Positions 1 to 8,108 of a stretch of DNA of 64,000 bases are shown here, in pieces. Both the position numbers and the translations under genes were made by a program. Numbering within the stretch: position 1 is the first letter of the stretch; each line of letters starts with the position of its first letter. Source of the DNA: Saprospiraceae bacterium (GTDB taxonomy: Bacteria; Bacteroidota; Bacteroidia; Chitinophagales; Saprospiraceae); NCBI GenBank assembly GCA_016710585.1, contig JADJVN010000006.1:62001-126000 (forward strand), given 5' to 3'. The notes under the pieces were generated by a model that saw nothing but the letters and a program-made list of their open reading frames with translations, ran no database searches and was not told the DNA's origin.

Positions 1-96
1 TCAAATTTGAATTTGCTCATTGATCCTTTTGGGGCTGTAAGTAATCCAGATCAGTTTTACTCTAAACTAGAACCTACATTGCAAAAGTTAAAATAA
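1..96 (+). CDS. C-terminal end of an unknown protein (partial)
   Basis: The window opens inside a reading frame that reads 31 residues from base 1 and stops at TAA (94-96). The tail ends in KLEPTLQKLK and contains LLIDPFG. There is no in-frame stop before it, and a non-coding stretch of about 220 bases follows, so it looks like the true end of a plus-strand gene. I do not recognise the family from so short a piece. Confidence 0.5.
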   Translation, partial: SNLNLLIDPFGAVSNPDQFYSKLEPTLQKLK

Positions 97-316
97 AACG
101 ACAGAAATCTCTTTTATCTTTTAAGTATTGGCATTTTATAAATGAAAGAAATTAGTTTAGATACCTAGCTTAGATTTATTTAATCATATCGTAACATTGG
201 AATTCCCAGCTTGTAGTAAAGAAGCCCAAAACAAAGCAACCATCTCTCTATTAACAAAAAATTAAGAAATTAAAGTTCGTTTCATTTGATCTTATTGCGA
301 TAGTTTTGCGTTACAG

Positions 317-613
317 ATGACGATAATGAAATTCTTAAATCAATTTATAGTTATCCTAGTGCTACTATCCTATATACATGATAGCAGCATGGTCTATTAT
401 ATTAAAGATAAGATTCAACTCATCAATAAAAACGAAACATCAAAAGAAGAATCCAAAGAATCTTTTGAATTTGACTTTTATGAAGAACATCAGCATTTAC
501 AATACTTCATTTTTGCAGATCAATTTATTTCTGAAGTTGAGCATTTTTATATCTGCGATTCAATCCCATTGAATTATTCTGCAGACATATTTTATCCACC
601 CAAACTGGCTTAA
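317..613 (+). CDS. small hypothetical protein with N-terminal hydrophobic segment
   Basis: A 98-residue protein with a hydrophobic stretch at residues 6-19 (FLNQFIVILVLLSY), which could be a signal anchor or uncleaved signal. A charged Lys/Glu/Ser-rich section and an acidic, aromatic-rich C-terminal half ending in FYPPKLA follow. Start ATG 317 was chosen because the hydrophobic segment follows at once; ATG 326 would also work. A Bacteroidota-like -7 sequence (GATAGTTTTGCG, around 299-310) lies just upstream. No function can be assigned. It stands alone between the window-edge gene and the SulP transporter. Confidence 0.45.
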   Translation: MTIMKFLNQFIVILVLLSYIHDSSMVYYIKDKIQLINKNETSKEESKESFEFDFYEEHQHLQYFIFADQFISEVEHFYICDSIPLNYSADIFYPPKLA

Positions 614-768
614 TCCTCTTTTTATTTTTACATTATAAAATCATGAATATAAGTTCATGAGTTATTTGATGTATTGAATGTAAATATTCAATTCAGACCC
701 AATTATCTTAAATAAATTTTCTAACAACATAAAAACCATTTCACTGGTATTGTGAAAAATAAATCTAT

Positions 769-2392
769 ATGAATAAATCAAAAAATTCTATCTCTTTTAA
801 ATATTTAGTCAATGACCTTCCTGCAGGTCTAGTTGTATTTCTTGTTGCATTGCCCTTATGTCTAGGGATTTCCCTTGCATCAGGTGCGCCATTTTTTAGT
901 GGGATTATCTCCGGAATTATAGGAGGTATCGTGATTGGTGCTTTGAGTCAGTCGAACTTAAGCGTCAGTGGTCCTGCTGCTGGATTGGCAGCATTAGTTC
1001 TTGCAGCCATCACCAATATTGGTGACTTTAGATTATTTCTTTGTGCGGTCATTATTGCAGGAGCCATTCAAGTATTAATGGGCGCAGCCAAACCTAGGTG
1101 GTATAGCCAATTATTTTCCCTCAAGCGTCATCAAAGGAATGCTTACGAGTATCGGTATCTTGATTATAGCAAAACAAATTCCTCACGCCTTCGGATATGA
1201 CCGCGATGAGGCTGGAAATTTAACACAACTTTTTCCTTTTGGAAATGAAGATTTAGTTGAATTTTTTAAGCCATTGCATCATATTGATGTTGGCGTATTT
1301 TTGATTTGTCTAGTTTCTATATTAGTTATTTTATTTTGGGAAAGACCCGCTATAAAAAGCAAATTCAAATTCATACCTGGTGCTTTAGTGGCAGTAATTG
1401 TTGCTGTGATTTTAACTCAAGTATTTAAGTATTTTATTCCTGTATTAAATATCGAACAAGATCATTTTGTCAATATCAGAGTAGCGAGTAGTGTAGGTGA
1501 TTTTTTTAGCTTTTTTACTTTGCCAGATATTGCAGGATTTACCAATGGCACCGTAATCATTACTGGTGTGATGTTAGCAATCATCGCATCGTTAGAAACT
1601 TTGCTTTGTATAGAAGCGGTGGACAATATCGATCCTGAAAGAAATGTCACGAATACCAACAGAGAATTATTTGCGCAAGGGACTGGAAACATTATTTCAG
1701 GATTGATAGGCGGACTTCCTATTACAAGTGTAATTGTGAGAAGTAGTGCAAATATACAAGCAGGAGCAAAAACAAAAATTGCAGCTATCTTTCATGGACT
1801 ATTGTTGCTCGTTTGTGTTGTGTCTATTCCAAGTTTGCTCAATATGATTCCACTTTCTGCCCTTGCGGCAATACTAATTCTTACTGGATATAAATTGACC
1901 AAATTATCAGTATTTAAACAAATTATAGCTAATGGAAAATATCAATACATTCAATTTTTTGTAACAGTATTGGTGATCATAGGAATAGATTTAATTGGAT
2001 TAGTTCCTGGATTGAAAGGAGAAGGATTATTGATTGGAGTCGTAGCCGGATTGATTGCAGCAATAGGAGCAATTTTACATGGCAACTTGAAAAACTCATA
2101 TTATTTCCATAAAGAAAGTCATCAAAAAAATGATGTGATCAACATCCATTTATCTGAAGAAGTATCCTTCTTAAACAAAGCAAGTATACGAGAAACGTTA
2201 GATCATCTACCAGAGAATTCTAAAGTGATTATCGATGCAAAAAACACAAAATATATTGATTTTGATGTTCTAGAGTTAATTAAAGAATTCAGGGATATTA
2301 AAGCACCTTTAAAGAATATAAGTTGCACATTGAGCGGTTTCAAAGAGGTGTATAAGATTGAAAATGAATCGAACGTGCAGAGCAGCCATTAA
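769..2392 (+). CDS. SulP-family inorganic anion transporter (frameshifted)
   Basis: Multi-spanning membrane carrier of the SulP (SLC26) family, which moves sulfate, bicarbonate or other anions. The N-terminal part has the family signature region (PAGLVVFLVALPLCLGISLA; SVSGPAAGLAALVLAA), and the C-terminal ~70 residues form a degenerate cytoplasmic STAS-like domain. The frame is broken near 1093: the sequence has AAACCTAGG where AAACTAGG would restore GAAKLGGIANYFPSSV. One extra C thus splits the gene into 769-1200 and an overlapping frame ending at 2392. dabA follows 82 bases downstream, and that context favours bicarbonate as substrate. Substrate is an inference; SulP membership is firm. Confidence 0.85.
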
Positions 2393-2474
2393 ATTCAATT
2401 TTCAAAAAAATAAGAATGAAAAATTTATTCATCACCAAAGAGGATGAAATGACTCCATTCTTTAACTAATAAAA

Positions 2475-4901
2475 ATGAAAAATCATATCAATCATACCAT
2501 TAAAGAAATACAACATTATCTTCCAAGTCAAATGACTTTGAAAGATTTTATTCATCACAATTCACTCCACCCGTTTCAAAAGTATTCATTCTACGAAGGT
2601 ATCTTCCGAGCATCAAAACTCTTTGGATATAAAGTGACCTTGCAACTCGGTGAATTTCGTGAATTGTTTGCTCTAAATCGTATCAAAGAAAAAACCTTAG
2701 AAAGAATCATCATAGAAAGAAAAGGCAAAGGTCAAGTTCAAACTTGGCTACAAAAGCTACTCGTTCAAGAATATGATGAATTGATCAGTTCTAGAATAGG
2801 TCATCTCAGACAAAACTGGAAAGATGCCTATAAACTAGATATGGATTCTTTGATTCATCCAACACTCTTTAGATTGATCACCTCGTATCTTGATCAAGGT
2901 ATTTCAGTGTGGGAATTTCTTAGAAGCAACGATGGATTTTTGGAAAGCATAAGAGTATTAGATCAAAATAGTTTATTGAGTATTTTTAAAACTCAGACTG
3001 GACGCGCATTATTGCAAGATAAGGATATTACGATAGAGCAGTTATTAAAAAAAATTGTAGGAGATGAATCTTATTATGAGCAATATTTATTTGACCTCTG
3101 CTTCAGTCATAGAGGATGGAGTGGACTCGTAGGCGTCATTGAAGACAGTCCGAATATTCTTTTATTGAAAAGAAATGTAAGCTTGCATGATTTTATCTTA
3201 ACGGAGTTGTTGATGGAATTAGATTTGCTGGAATACAAACTCAAAGATCGATGGAAACCATTAGCACTTTCTGCAAAAAGTTCTGCACTTGCTATAATTG
3301 CAGAGACACCAGAAACAGAACTTGATGATGTACTGCGAATATGGCAAGATGCATTCGAGTGGAGTTATTATGATGATATTATTTATGGAATTCAAGAGAA
3401 CTTTAAAAACAATTCGAATCAAATCAGTAACAAAAAATTTCAAGCAGTTTTTTGTATTGATGAAAGAGAATGTTCTTTGAGAAGACATGTCGAATCAGTC
3501 ATTCCACAATCCGAAACATTTGGTGCGCCAGGATTTTTTGGAGTAGAATTTTATTTTTTACAACAAGGGGCAAAATTTAAAGATAAACTATGTCCAGCTC
3601 CTGTCACCCCAAAATATCTCATTAGAGAAAATGCTAATGAGCAAGGAGTTCATAAAGATATCATGTTCTCAAAAAAATCTTTTGGATTTCTTGGAAGCAT
3701 TGTATCAACAGTAGGTTTGGGCTTGGTGTCTATCTATAAATTATTTCAAATTTTATTTTTTCCAAAAATGAGTGCATCTATTTCCGATGCATTTTCACAT
3801 ATGGATGCTGAAAGTGAATTACTTATAGAATGTAAGAATCCCGATGAAAGAATAGATGGTCTTCAATTGGGATTTACAATAGAAGAAATGACACTGCGTG
3901 TTAGCAATTTTTTAAAAGGGATTGGCTTGGTCAATAATTTTTCTGATTTAATTTATATCATAGCTCATGGTAGTAGTAGTGCGAACAATCCTCATCATGG
4001 CGCGCATGATTGTGGTGCTTGTAGTGGAAGACCTGGAAGTGTAAATTCAAGAGTATTCTGCTTCATGGTAAATCACAAGGAAGTTCGTGCTGCCCTTCAA
4101 TCGAATGGTATAAATATTCCTGATCATGTGCAGTTTGTCCCTGCAATGCATGACACAGCTAGTGATCAAATACGATTTTTCGACGAGAAAAATTTAACGG
4201 CTAAAAATGTTACAGCTCATCAAGAGAATAAATCTCAACTCGAAATGGCACTTGATCTCAATGCAAAAGAAAGATCGCGAAGATTCGCATCTATTGATAT
4301 AACAGCTGATATAAAAAAAGTAAGACAGGCTATTCTGGATCGCTCTGTGTCCTTGTTTGAGCCTCGACCTGAATTGGGTCATGGTACGAATTCAATGGCG
4401 ATCATAGGAAGAAGAACAATGACCAGAGGTTTGTTTTTGGATCGAAGGGCATTCTTGAATTCATATGATTACACGATTGATCGCGAAGGAAAAATATTGG
4501 CAAATGTAATGGCTCCTATTGGTGTCGTTTGTGGTGGTATCAATTTGGAATATTATTTTTCAAGAGTCGATAATGTCAAATTGGGTTGTGGCACAAAATT
4601 GCCACACAATGTGGTTGGATTGGTCGGTGTAACGAATAGCAGTGATGGTGACTTGCGTCCAGGGCTGCCATGGCAGATGATTGAGCCACATGATCCAGTG
4701 AGACTATTAGTGATCGTGGAGCATTTTCCTGAAGTAGTGCATAAAGTGATACAGACCACAGATGCGATGTATGAGTGGTATAAAAATGAATGGGTTCACA
4801 TCGTTGCCAAAAATCCAGAGACAAATGAATTCTTTTATTTCAAAGATGAAGAATTCAAATTGTACTACAACAGAAACAAATGGTATGGAGACAATCGATG
4901 A
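2475..4901 (+). CDS. dabA: DabA, inorganic carbon uptake subunit (DUF2309/UPF0753)
   Basis: An 808-residue cytoplasmic subunit of the DAB bicarbonate/CO2 accumulation complex, a beta-carbonic-anhydrase-like zinc protein that works with a membrane partner. The zinc-site residues known in the family are visible: Cys327-x-Asp329 in VFCIDERECS, then His498 and Cys513 in the stretch IIAHGSS...HDCGACSGRP, with the expected 15-residue spacing between His and Cys. Start ATG 2475 gives a normal N-terminus. The frame ends at 4901, but an open +1 frame continues to 5013 and overlaps dabB, so the true C-terminus could be longer. dabB follows within ~100 bases, and the SulP gene precedes it. Confidence 0.93.
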   Translation: MKNHINHTIKEIQHYLPSQMTLKDFIHHNSLHPFQKYSFYEGIFRASKLFGYKVTLQLGEFRELFALNRIKEKTLERIIIERKGKGQVQTWLQKLLVQEYDELISSRIGHLRQNWKDAYKLDMDSLIHPTLFRLITSYLDQGISVWEFLRSNDGFLESIRVLDQNSLLSIFKTQTGRALLQDKDITIEQLLKKIVGDESYYEQYLFDLCFSHRGWSGLVGVIEDSPNILLLKRNVSLHDFILTELLMELDLLEYKLKDRWKPLALSAKSSALAIIAETPETELDDVLRIWQDAFEWSYYDDIIYGIQENFKNNSNQISNKKFQAVFCIDERECSLRRHVESVIPQSETFGAPGFFGVEFYFLQQGAKFKDKLCPAPVTPKYLIRENANEQGVHKDIMFSKKSFGFLGSIVSTVGLGLVSIYKLFQILFFPKMSASISDAFSHMDAESELLIECKNPDERIDGLQLGFTIEEMTLRVSNFLKGIGLVNNFSDLIYIIAHGSSSANNPHHGAHDCGACSGRPGSVNSRVFCFMVNHKEVRAALQSNGINIPDHVQFVPAMHDTASDQIRFFDEKNLTAKNVTAHQENKSQLEMALDLNAKERSRRFASIDITADIKKVRQAILDRSVSLFEPRPELGHGTNSMAIIGRRTMTRGLFLDRRAFLNSYDYTIDREGKILANVMAPIGVVCGGINLEYYFSRVDNVKLGCGTKLPHNVVGLVGVTNSSDGDLRPGLPWQMIEPHDPVRLLVIVEHFPEVVHKVIQTTDAMYEWYKNEWVHIVAKNPETNEFFYFKDEEFKLYYNRNKWYGDNR

Positions 4902-5003
4902 TATCCATCAGTTTCTTGAAAAGTCTCCAGGTATGAAAACAAATCATATCACACATGCGACATTTGAAAACCTTCCAATCTACCAACTTGAAAATAATAT
5001 AAA

Positions 5004-6866
5004 ATGCATCTAATTATCATCCTTGCTATAATTCTTCCCATACTTGGTTTTGGGATTAATTTATTTTTCAAGAATCATCAAGAAAAGCAAATTGCATTGG
5101 TCTCCAATGTTATAAATTTTACTTTGATTGGATTGTCTATCACTTCTGCGATCTTATGGCTTACTGGCAATCAAAAAGATTATTCTATTTATCTTTTTTC
5201 ACTTTATAAATCGCATAATTTTGATTTTGCTGCAACATTTTATTATGACAAATTAACCATGGTTTATTCGCTGGTTGCATCTATATTATTGTTTATGGTG
5301 AGTGTATTTAGCAAAACATATATGCATAGAGAGAGTGGATACAAAAGATTTTATATACACTTTCAAGCTTTTGTTATTGGATTGAGGGTATTGATATTTT
5401 CAGGAAATTTCGAGATGTTTATATTAGGTTGGGAGATTATCGGGATCAGCTCATTTTTATTGATCTCTTTTTATCGCGATCGATTTTTACCTGTCAAAAA
5501 TGCAATGAAAGTATTGTCATTTTACAGAATCAGTGACACTGCATTGTTTGCAGGAATTTGGTTTTGCCATCATTTGTTTCACAAGAACATTAGTTTTATT
5601 GATTTAAATACAGTGGATTATAGTTTGCCTAATTCACATTATATCGAAGGACTTACTATAGGGATTTTAGTTGTCCTTGCTGCTAGTATTAAATGCGCTC
5701 AATTTCCATTCTCTAGTTGGTTGCCAAGAGCATTGGAAGGGCCTACGGTTTCTAGTGCTATCTTTTATGGATCATTGAGTTTGCATGTTGGACTATTTTT
5801 ATTATTGCGCACATTTCCTATCTGGGAGAATATTGATATTATAAAAATTCTTATTGGTGTCATTGGATTACTCACTGCTATAGTTAGTTATTATATTTCA
5901 ACAGTTCAGTCAACCACCAAAACACAACTTGCTTATGCATCCATTACACAAGTAGGATTGATGTTTATTGAGATTGCCCTAGGATGGCATACTATCGCAT
6001 TGGTTCATTTTGCACTTCATGCGTTCTATCGCACATATCAGTTCCTTGTGTCTCCATCAAGTTTAAGTTATTTGATTCATGATCAATTCCTTCACTACGA
6101 TGCGAATAAAAAGTCAGCATTTTCTTTTTTGCCAAAGAAGTTGAGATATAGTCTTTATACGTTCTCTATTATGGAAGGTTATTTAGATCGATTTTGGTTT
6201 TACCAAATCTGGAGAAGATTCAAAAAATTGGGCGTATTGTTCAATGTGTTTAGATATAGAATGTGGCAATGGGTGTTTGCTTTAATTTTTATTCTAAGTG
6301 TAGTTTTTCAACATATCTATCCTATAGAGTTTTTCACAAGTCATGAGTATGTTCCATATTTCTTTTCTTTTATTGCACTGATTTTAATTTTACTCGCATG
6401 GACAGAACGGAAATCTGCTTTGAATTCTTGGATTAATATCGTACTCAGCCAATTATTTTTTATGGATGGAATAGTTCATCAAGGCAGTGTGAATTTAATT
6501 CAAATCGTCATTTATCTTACAGGAGTAATTTCAGCAGCAGTAATAGGCGGATGGGCATTGAAGCGAGTAATAAGTCTTGAAAATAATATCGACTTAAACT
6601 CATTCCACGGACATATCTATGAGCATAAAAAACTAGGAATGACATTTCTATTGTGTTCATTGATTTTAATTGGATTCCCGATCTCACCTACATTCTTAGG
6701 TCTCGATTTATTGTTTTCTGAAATAGAAAAAGAAAATACGATCACATTGATCATCAGTGCACTCGTATTTATATTTTTGGAGTTGGCATCAATTAGAATT
6801 TATGCAAGAGTATTCCTAGGACTACATGTAAAACCTTATCACGAAGTCGCATTTAAAAGTTCATGA
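5004..6866 (+). CDS. dabB: DabB, NuoL/MrpA-like proton-conducting membrane subunit
   Basis: A 620-residue polytopic membrane protein of the proton-translocating antiporter (NuoL/ND5) family, the cation-driven partner of DabA. The central signature KCAQFPFSSWLPRALEGPT corresponds to the conserved lysine-containing helix of NuoL-type subunits. A second helix carries FILGWEIIGISSFLLISFYR, and a C-terminal extension adds further membrane helices. No other complex I gene is nearby, which fits a DAB pair rather than a NADH dehydrogenase. The gene starts directly behind dabA and probably shares its transcript. At 620 residues it is close to NuoL in length, longer than compact DabB proteins. Confidence 0.88.
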   Translation: MHLIIILAIILPILGFGINLFFKNHQEKQIALVSNVINFTLIGLSITSAILWLTGNQKDYSIYLFSLYKSHNFDFAATFYYDKLTMVYSLVASILLFMVSVFSKTYMHRESGYKRFYIHFQAFVIGLRVLIFSGNFEMFILGWEIIGISSFLLISFYRDRFLPVKNAMKVLSFYRISDTALFAGIWFCHHLFHKNISFIDLNTVDYSLPNSHYIEGLTIGILVVLAASIKCAQFPFSSWLPRALEGPTVSSAIFYGSLSLHVGLFLLLRTFPIWENIDIIKILIGVIGLLTAIVSYYISTVQSTTKTQLAYASITQVGLMFIEIALGWHTIALVHFALHAFYRTYQFLVSPSSLSYLIHDQFLHYDANKKSAFSFLPKKLRYSLYTFSIMEGYLDRFWFYQIWRRFKKLGVLFNVFRYRMWQWVFALIFILSVVFQHIYPIEFFTSHEYVPYFFSFIALILILLAWTERKSALNSWINIVLSQLFFMDGIVHQGSVNLIQIVIYLTGVISAAVIGGWALKRVISLENNIDLNSFHGHIYEHKKLGMTFLLCSLILIGFPISPTFLGLDLLFSEIEKENTITLIISALVFIFLELASIRIYARVFLGLHVKPYHEVAFKSS

Positions 6867-6910
6867 TGTATTATGAGGAAATTAGATAATGAGTTAATGA
6901 GAGAATGAAT

Positions 6911-7128
6911 TTGCAAATCAGCATAATGTGCAAATTTGCAATTTTTTTTAATTCAAGAAACAATAAATAGCAAATAAATAGCTCCAGAGGAGCGACCTGT
7001 TTTTGGTAATAAATCAAAGAAAAAATGAGCTCCAGAGGAGCGGCCTGATTGCAGAGATTTAGGAGGGTAATTGCGTCATGTGAAAGAAAGAACGTGCAAA
7101 TCTGCATAATGTGCAAATCTGCAAATGG
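6911..7128. repeat. two GCAAAT-rich dispersed repeat copies
   Basis: Two related copies, at about 6911-6947 and 7094-7128. Each has the layout GCAAATC-GCATAATG-TGCAAAT-TGCAA; the core AGCATAATGTGCAAAT of the first reappears as TGCATAATGTGCAAAT in the second. They flank the GCTCC elements and lie in a 577-base gene-free stretch behind dabB. Function is unknown. A short open frame on the minus strand through this region is composed of repeat sequence and is not treated as a gene. Confidence 0.7.
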
Positions 7129-7178
7129 CTTTCTTAATGGAGTTTGAAGAATAATAGCTCCAGAGAAACGAACTGTTA
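6978..7178. repeat. three GCTCCAGAGGAGC-type repeat elements
   Basis: Three copies start near 6979, 7028 and 7156. The first reads TAGCTCCAGAGGAGCGACCT and the second GAGCTCCAGAGGAGCGGCCT. The third is degenerate (TAGCTCCAGAGAAACGAACT). The first two contain the hairpin GCTCC-AGA-GGAGC. On the opposite strand the element encodes the peptide QVAPLEL or QAAPLEL, which explains the spurious minus-strand frame there. I think similar elements are common between genes in Bacteroidota, but that is recollection, not something checked here. Confidence 0.7.
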
Positions 7179-7191
7179 GTAGAGATTTCCC

Positions 7192-7351
7192 AATTATCAC
7201 ATTAACTAATTATCACATTAAACCATTTGCAAATTCTCTAATTATCACATTAGCTAATTAACTAATTATCACATTAACCAATTATCACATTAACCAATTA
7301 TCACATTATCTAATTATCACATTAGCTAATTAACTAATTATCACATTAACT
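7192..7351. repeat. array of twenty 8-bp modules (AATTATCA/CATTAACC type)
   Basis: From 7192 to 7351 the sequence divides exactly into 20 octamers. AATTATCA occurs at 7192, 7208, 7240, 7264, 7280, 7296, 7312 and 7336, so all distances are multiples of 8 (16, 32, 24, 16, 16, 16, 24). Each is followed by CATTA plus a variable triplet. AATTAACT modules are inserted at 7256 and 7328, and CATTTGCA with AATTCTCT at 7224-7239. The array ends about 45 bases before the promoter of the next gene. No coding role is visible. Confidence 0.85.
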
Positions 7352-7395
7352 ATTCTTCAGCCTAAAAAACGCCTTACATATTTTTTCCGCTAAAA

Positions 7396-7425
7396 TGATA
7401 TAGTTTTGCTAAACGAGTATAGTCC
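7396..7425 (+). promoter_or_regulatory. paired TATAG site / promoter before the IS1-like regulator
   Basis: The site TATAGTTTTGCTA (first base 7399) is followed 19 bases downstream by a second TATAG inside AGTATAG. The first half contains TAGTTTTG, a match to the Bacteroidota -7 box TAnnTTTG, so it may be both promoter and operator. The ATG of the regulator lies at 7444. The same arrangement with the same spacing is found before the porin gene. Confidence 0.45.
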
Positions 7426-7443
7426 TTTACTTAACTTTGATCC

Positions 7444-7872
7444 ATGAATCAAATATCTTGTCCAAAATGTAGTAAGGAAGAGCTCATCAAAAGTGGCGTC
7501 ATTAAAGGAAGACAACGCTTTAATTGCAAGACTTGCAATTATTCTTTTACTGTACTAAAACAAGGAAAATCAATTGATCCATACTATGTCATTAAGTCAT
7601 TACAGCTTTATATTGAAGGCATTTCATTTCGAGAGATAGAGCGCATTTTGGGAATCAGCCACGTCAGTGTGATGAACTGGGTCAAAAAATACAACATCAA
7701 AGCACCAGAAAATTATGAGTACAGACCTAGCTATAAAGTGCTTAATCACAGCGAATTAATCAGCTATATTCAGTCTAAAGAGAATTTAAAAAACACTGGA
7801 TGTGTCATCACAGAAATTGGAGATAAGTTCATGCTCATCAAATGGGAGCGATTCAGGAAGAACTCGTTTTAA
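7444..7872 (+). CDS. IS1-type zinc-ribbon/HTH protein, putative transcription regulator
   Basis: A 142-residue protein with a four-cysteine zinc ribbon at residues 6-32 (CPKC near the N-terminus and CKTC at about 28-31, followed by NYSF). A helix-turn-helix comes next (FREIERILGISHVSVMNWVKKY, roughly 60-81). This is the N-terminal DNA-binding half of IS1-family transposases (InsA-like). There is no DDE catalytic domain after it and no inverted repeats were seen, so it looks like a stand-alone DNA-binding protein rather than a mobile element. The remaining 60 residues are not recognised. It precedes a transporter gene and carries its own promoter-like paired site. Regulation of the neighbouring uptake genes is an inference. 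Confidence 0.7.
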   Translation: MNQISCPKCSKEELIKSGVIKGRQRFNCKTCNYSFTVLKQGKSIDPYYVIKSLQLYIEGISFREIERILGISHVSVMNWVKKYNIKAPENYEYRPSYKVLNHSELISYIQSKENLKNTGCVITEIGDKFMLIKWERFRKNSF

Positions 7873-8108
7873 TAAATATACCAATTAACAAAAAGATAGT
7901 CGAACCATAGATCGTTCATTCGAAATGATGAAAATTTGTATTCGACAAACGAAGTATTCATTTATTAAAAAACCAATTTTATGCATAGTAAACGAAGGCA
8001 ACAACAAATAGAATCTACTCAGTACGATATTCAATATACACATCCTGATCACTCACAACTATAAAAATCAAATCATATCAAACAAAACAAACAAAAAACA
8101 ATTTTTAT

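Noticed and set aside
2416..2469. 17-residue frame between the SulP gene and dabA as a leader peptide
   Set aside because: Too short to support; no attenuator hairpin or codon run is visible.
6871..7200. 109-residue minus-strand reading frame
   Set aside because: It is made of the repeat elements (QVAPLEL peptides) and has no start context or homology.
7192..7351. Possible CRISPR array
   Set aside because: Unit length is 8-16 bases with no unique spacers and no cas genes; it is a simple modular repeat.
7444..7872. Active IS1 insertion sequence
   Set aside because: No DDE catalytic frame, no terminal inverted repeats and no target duplication were seen.
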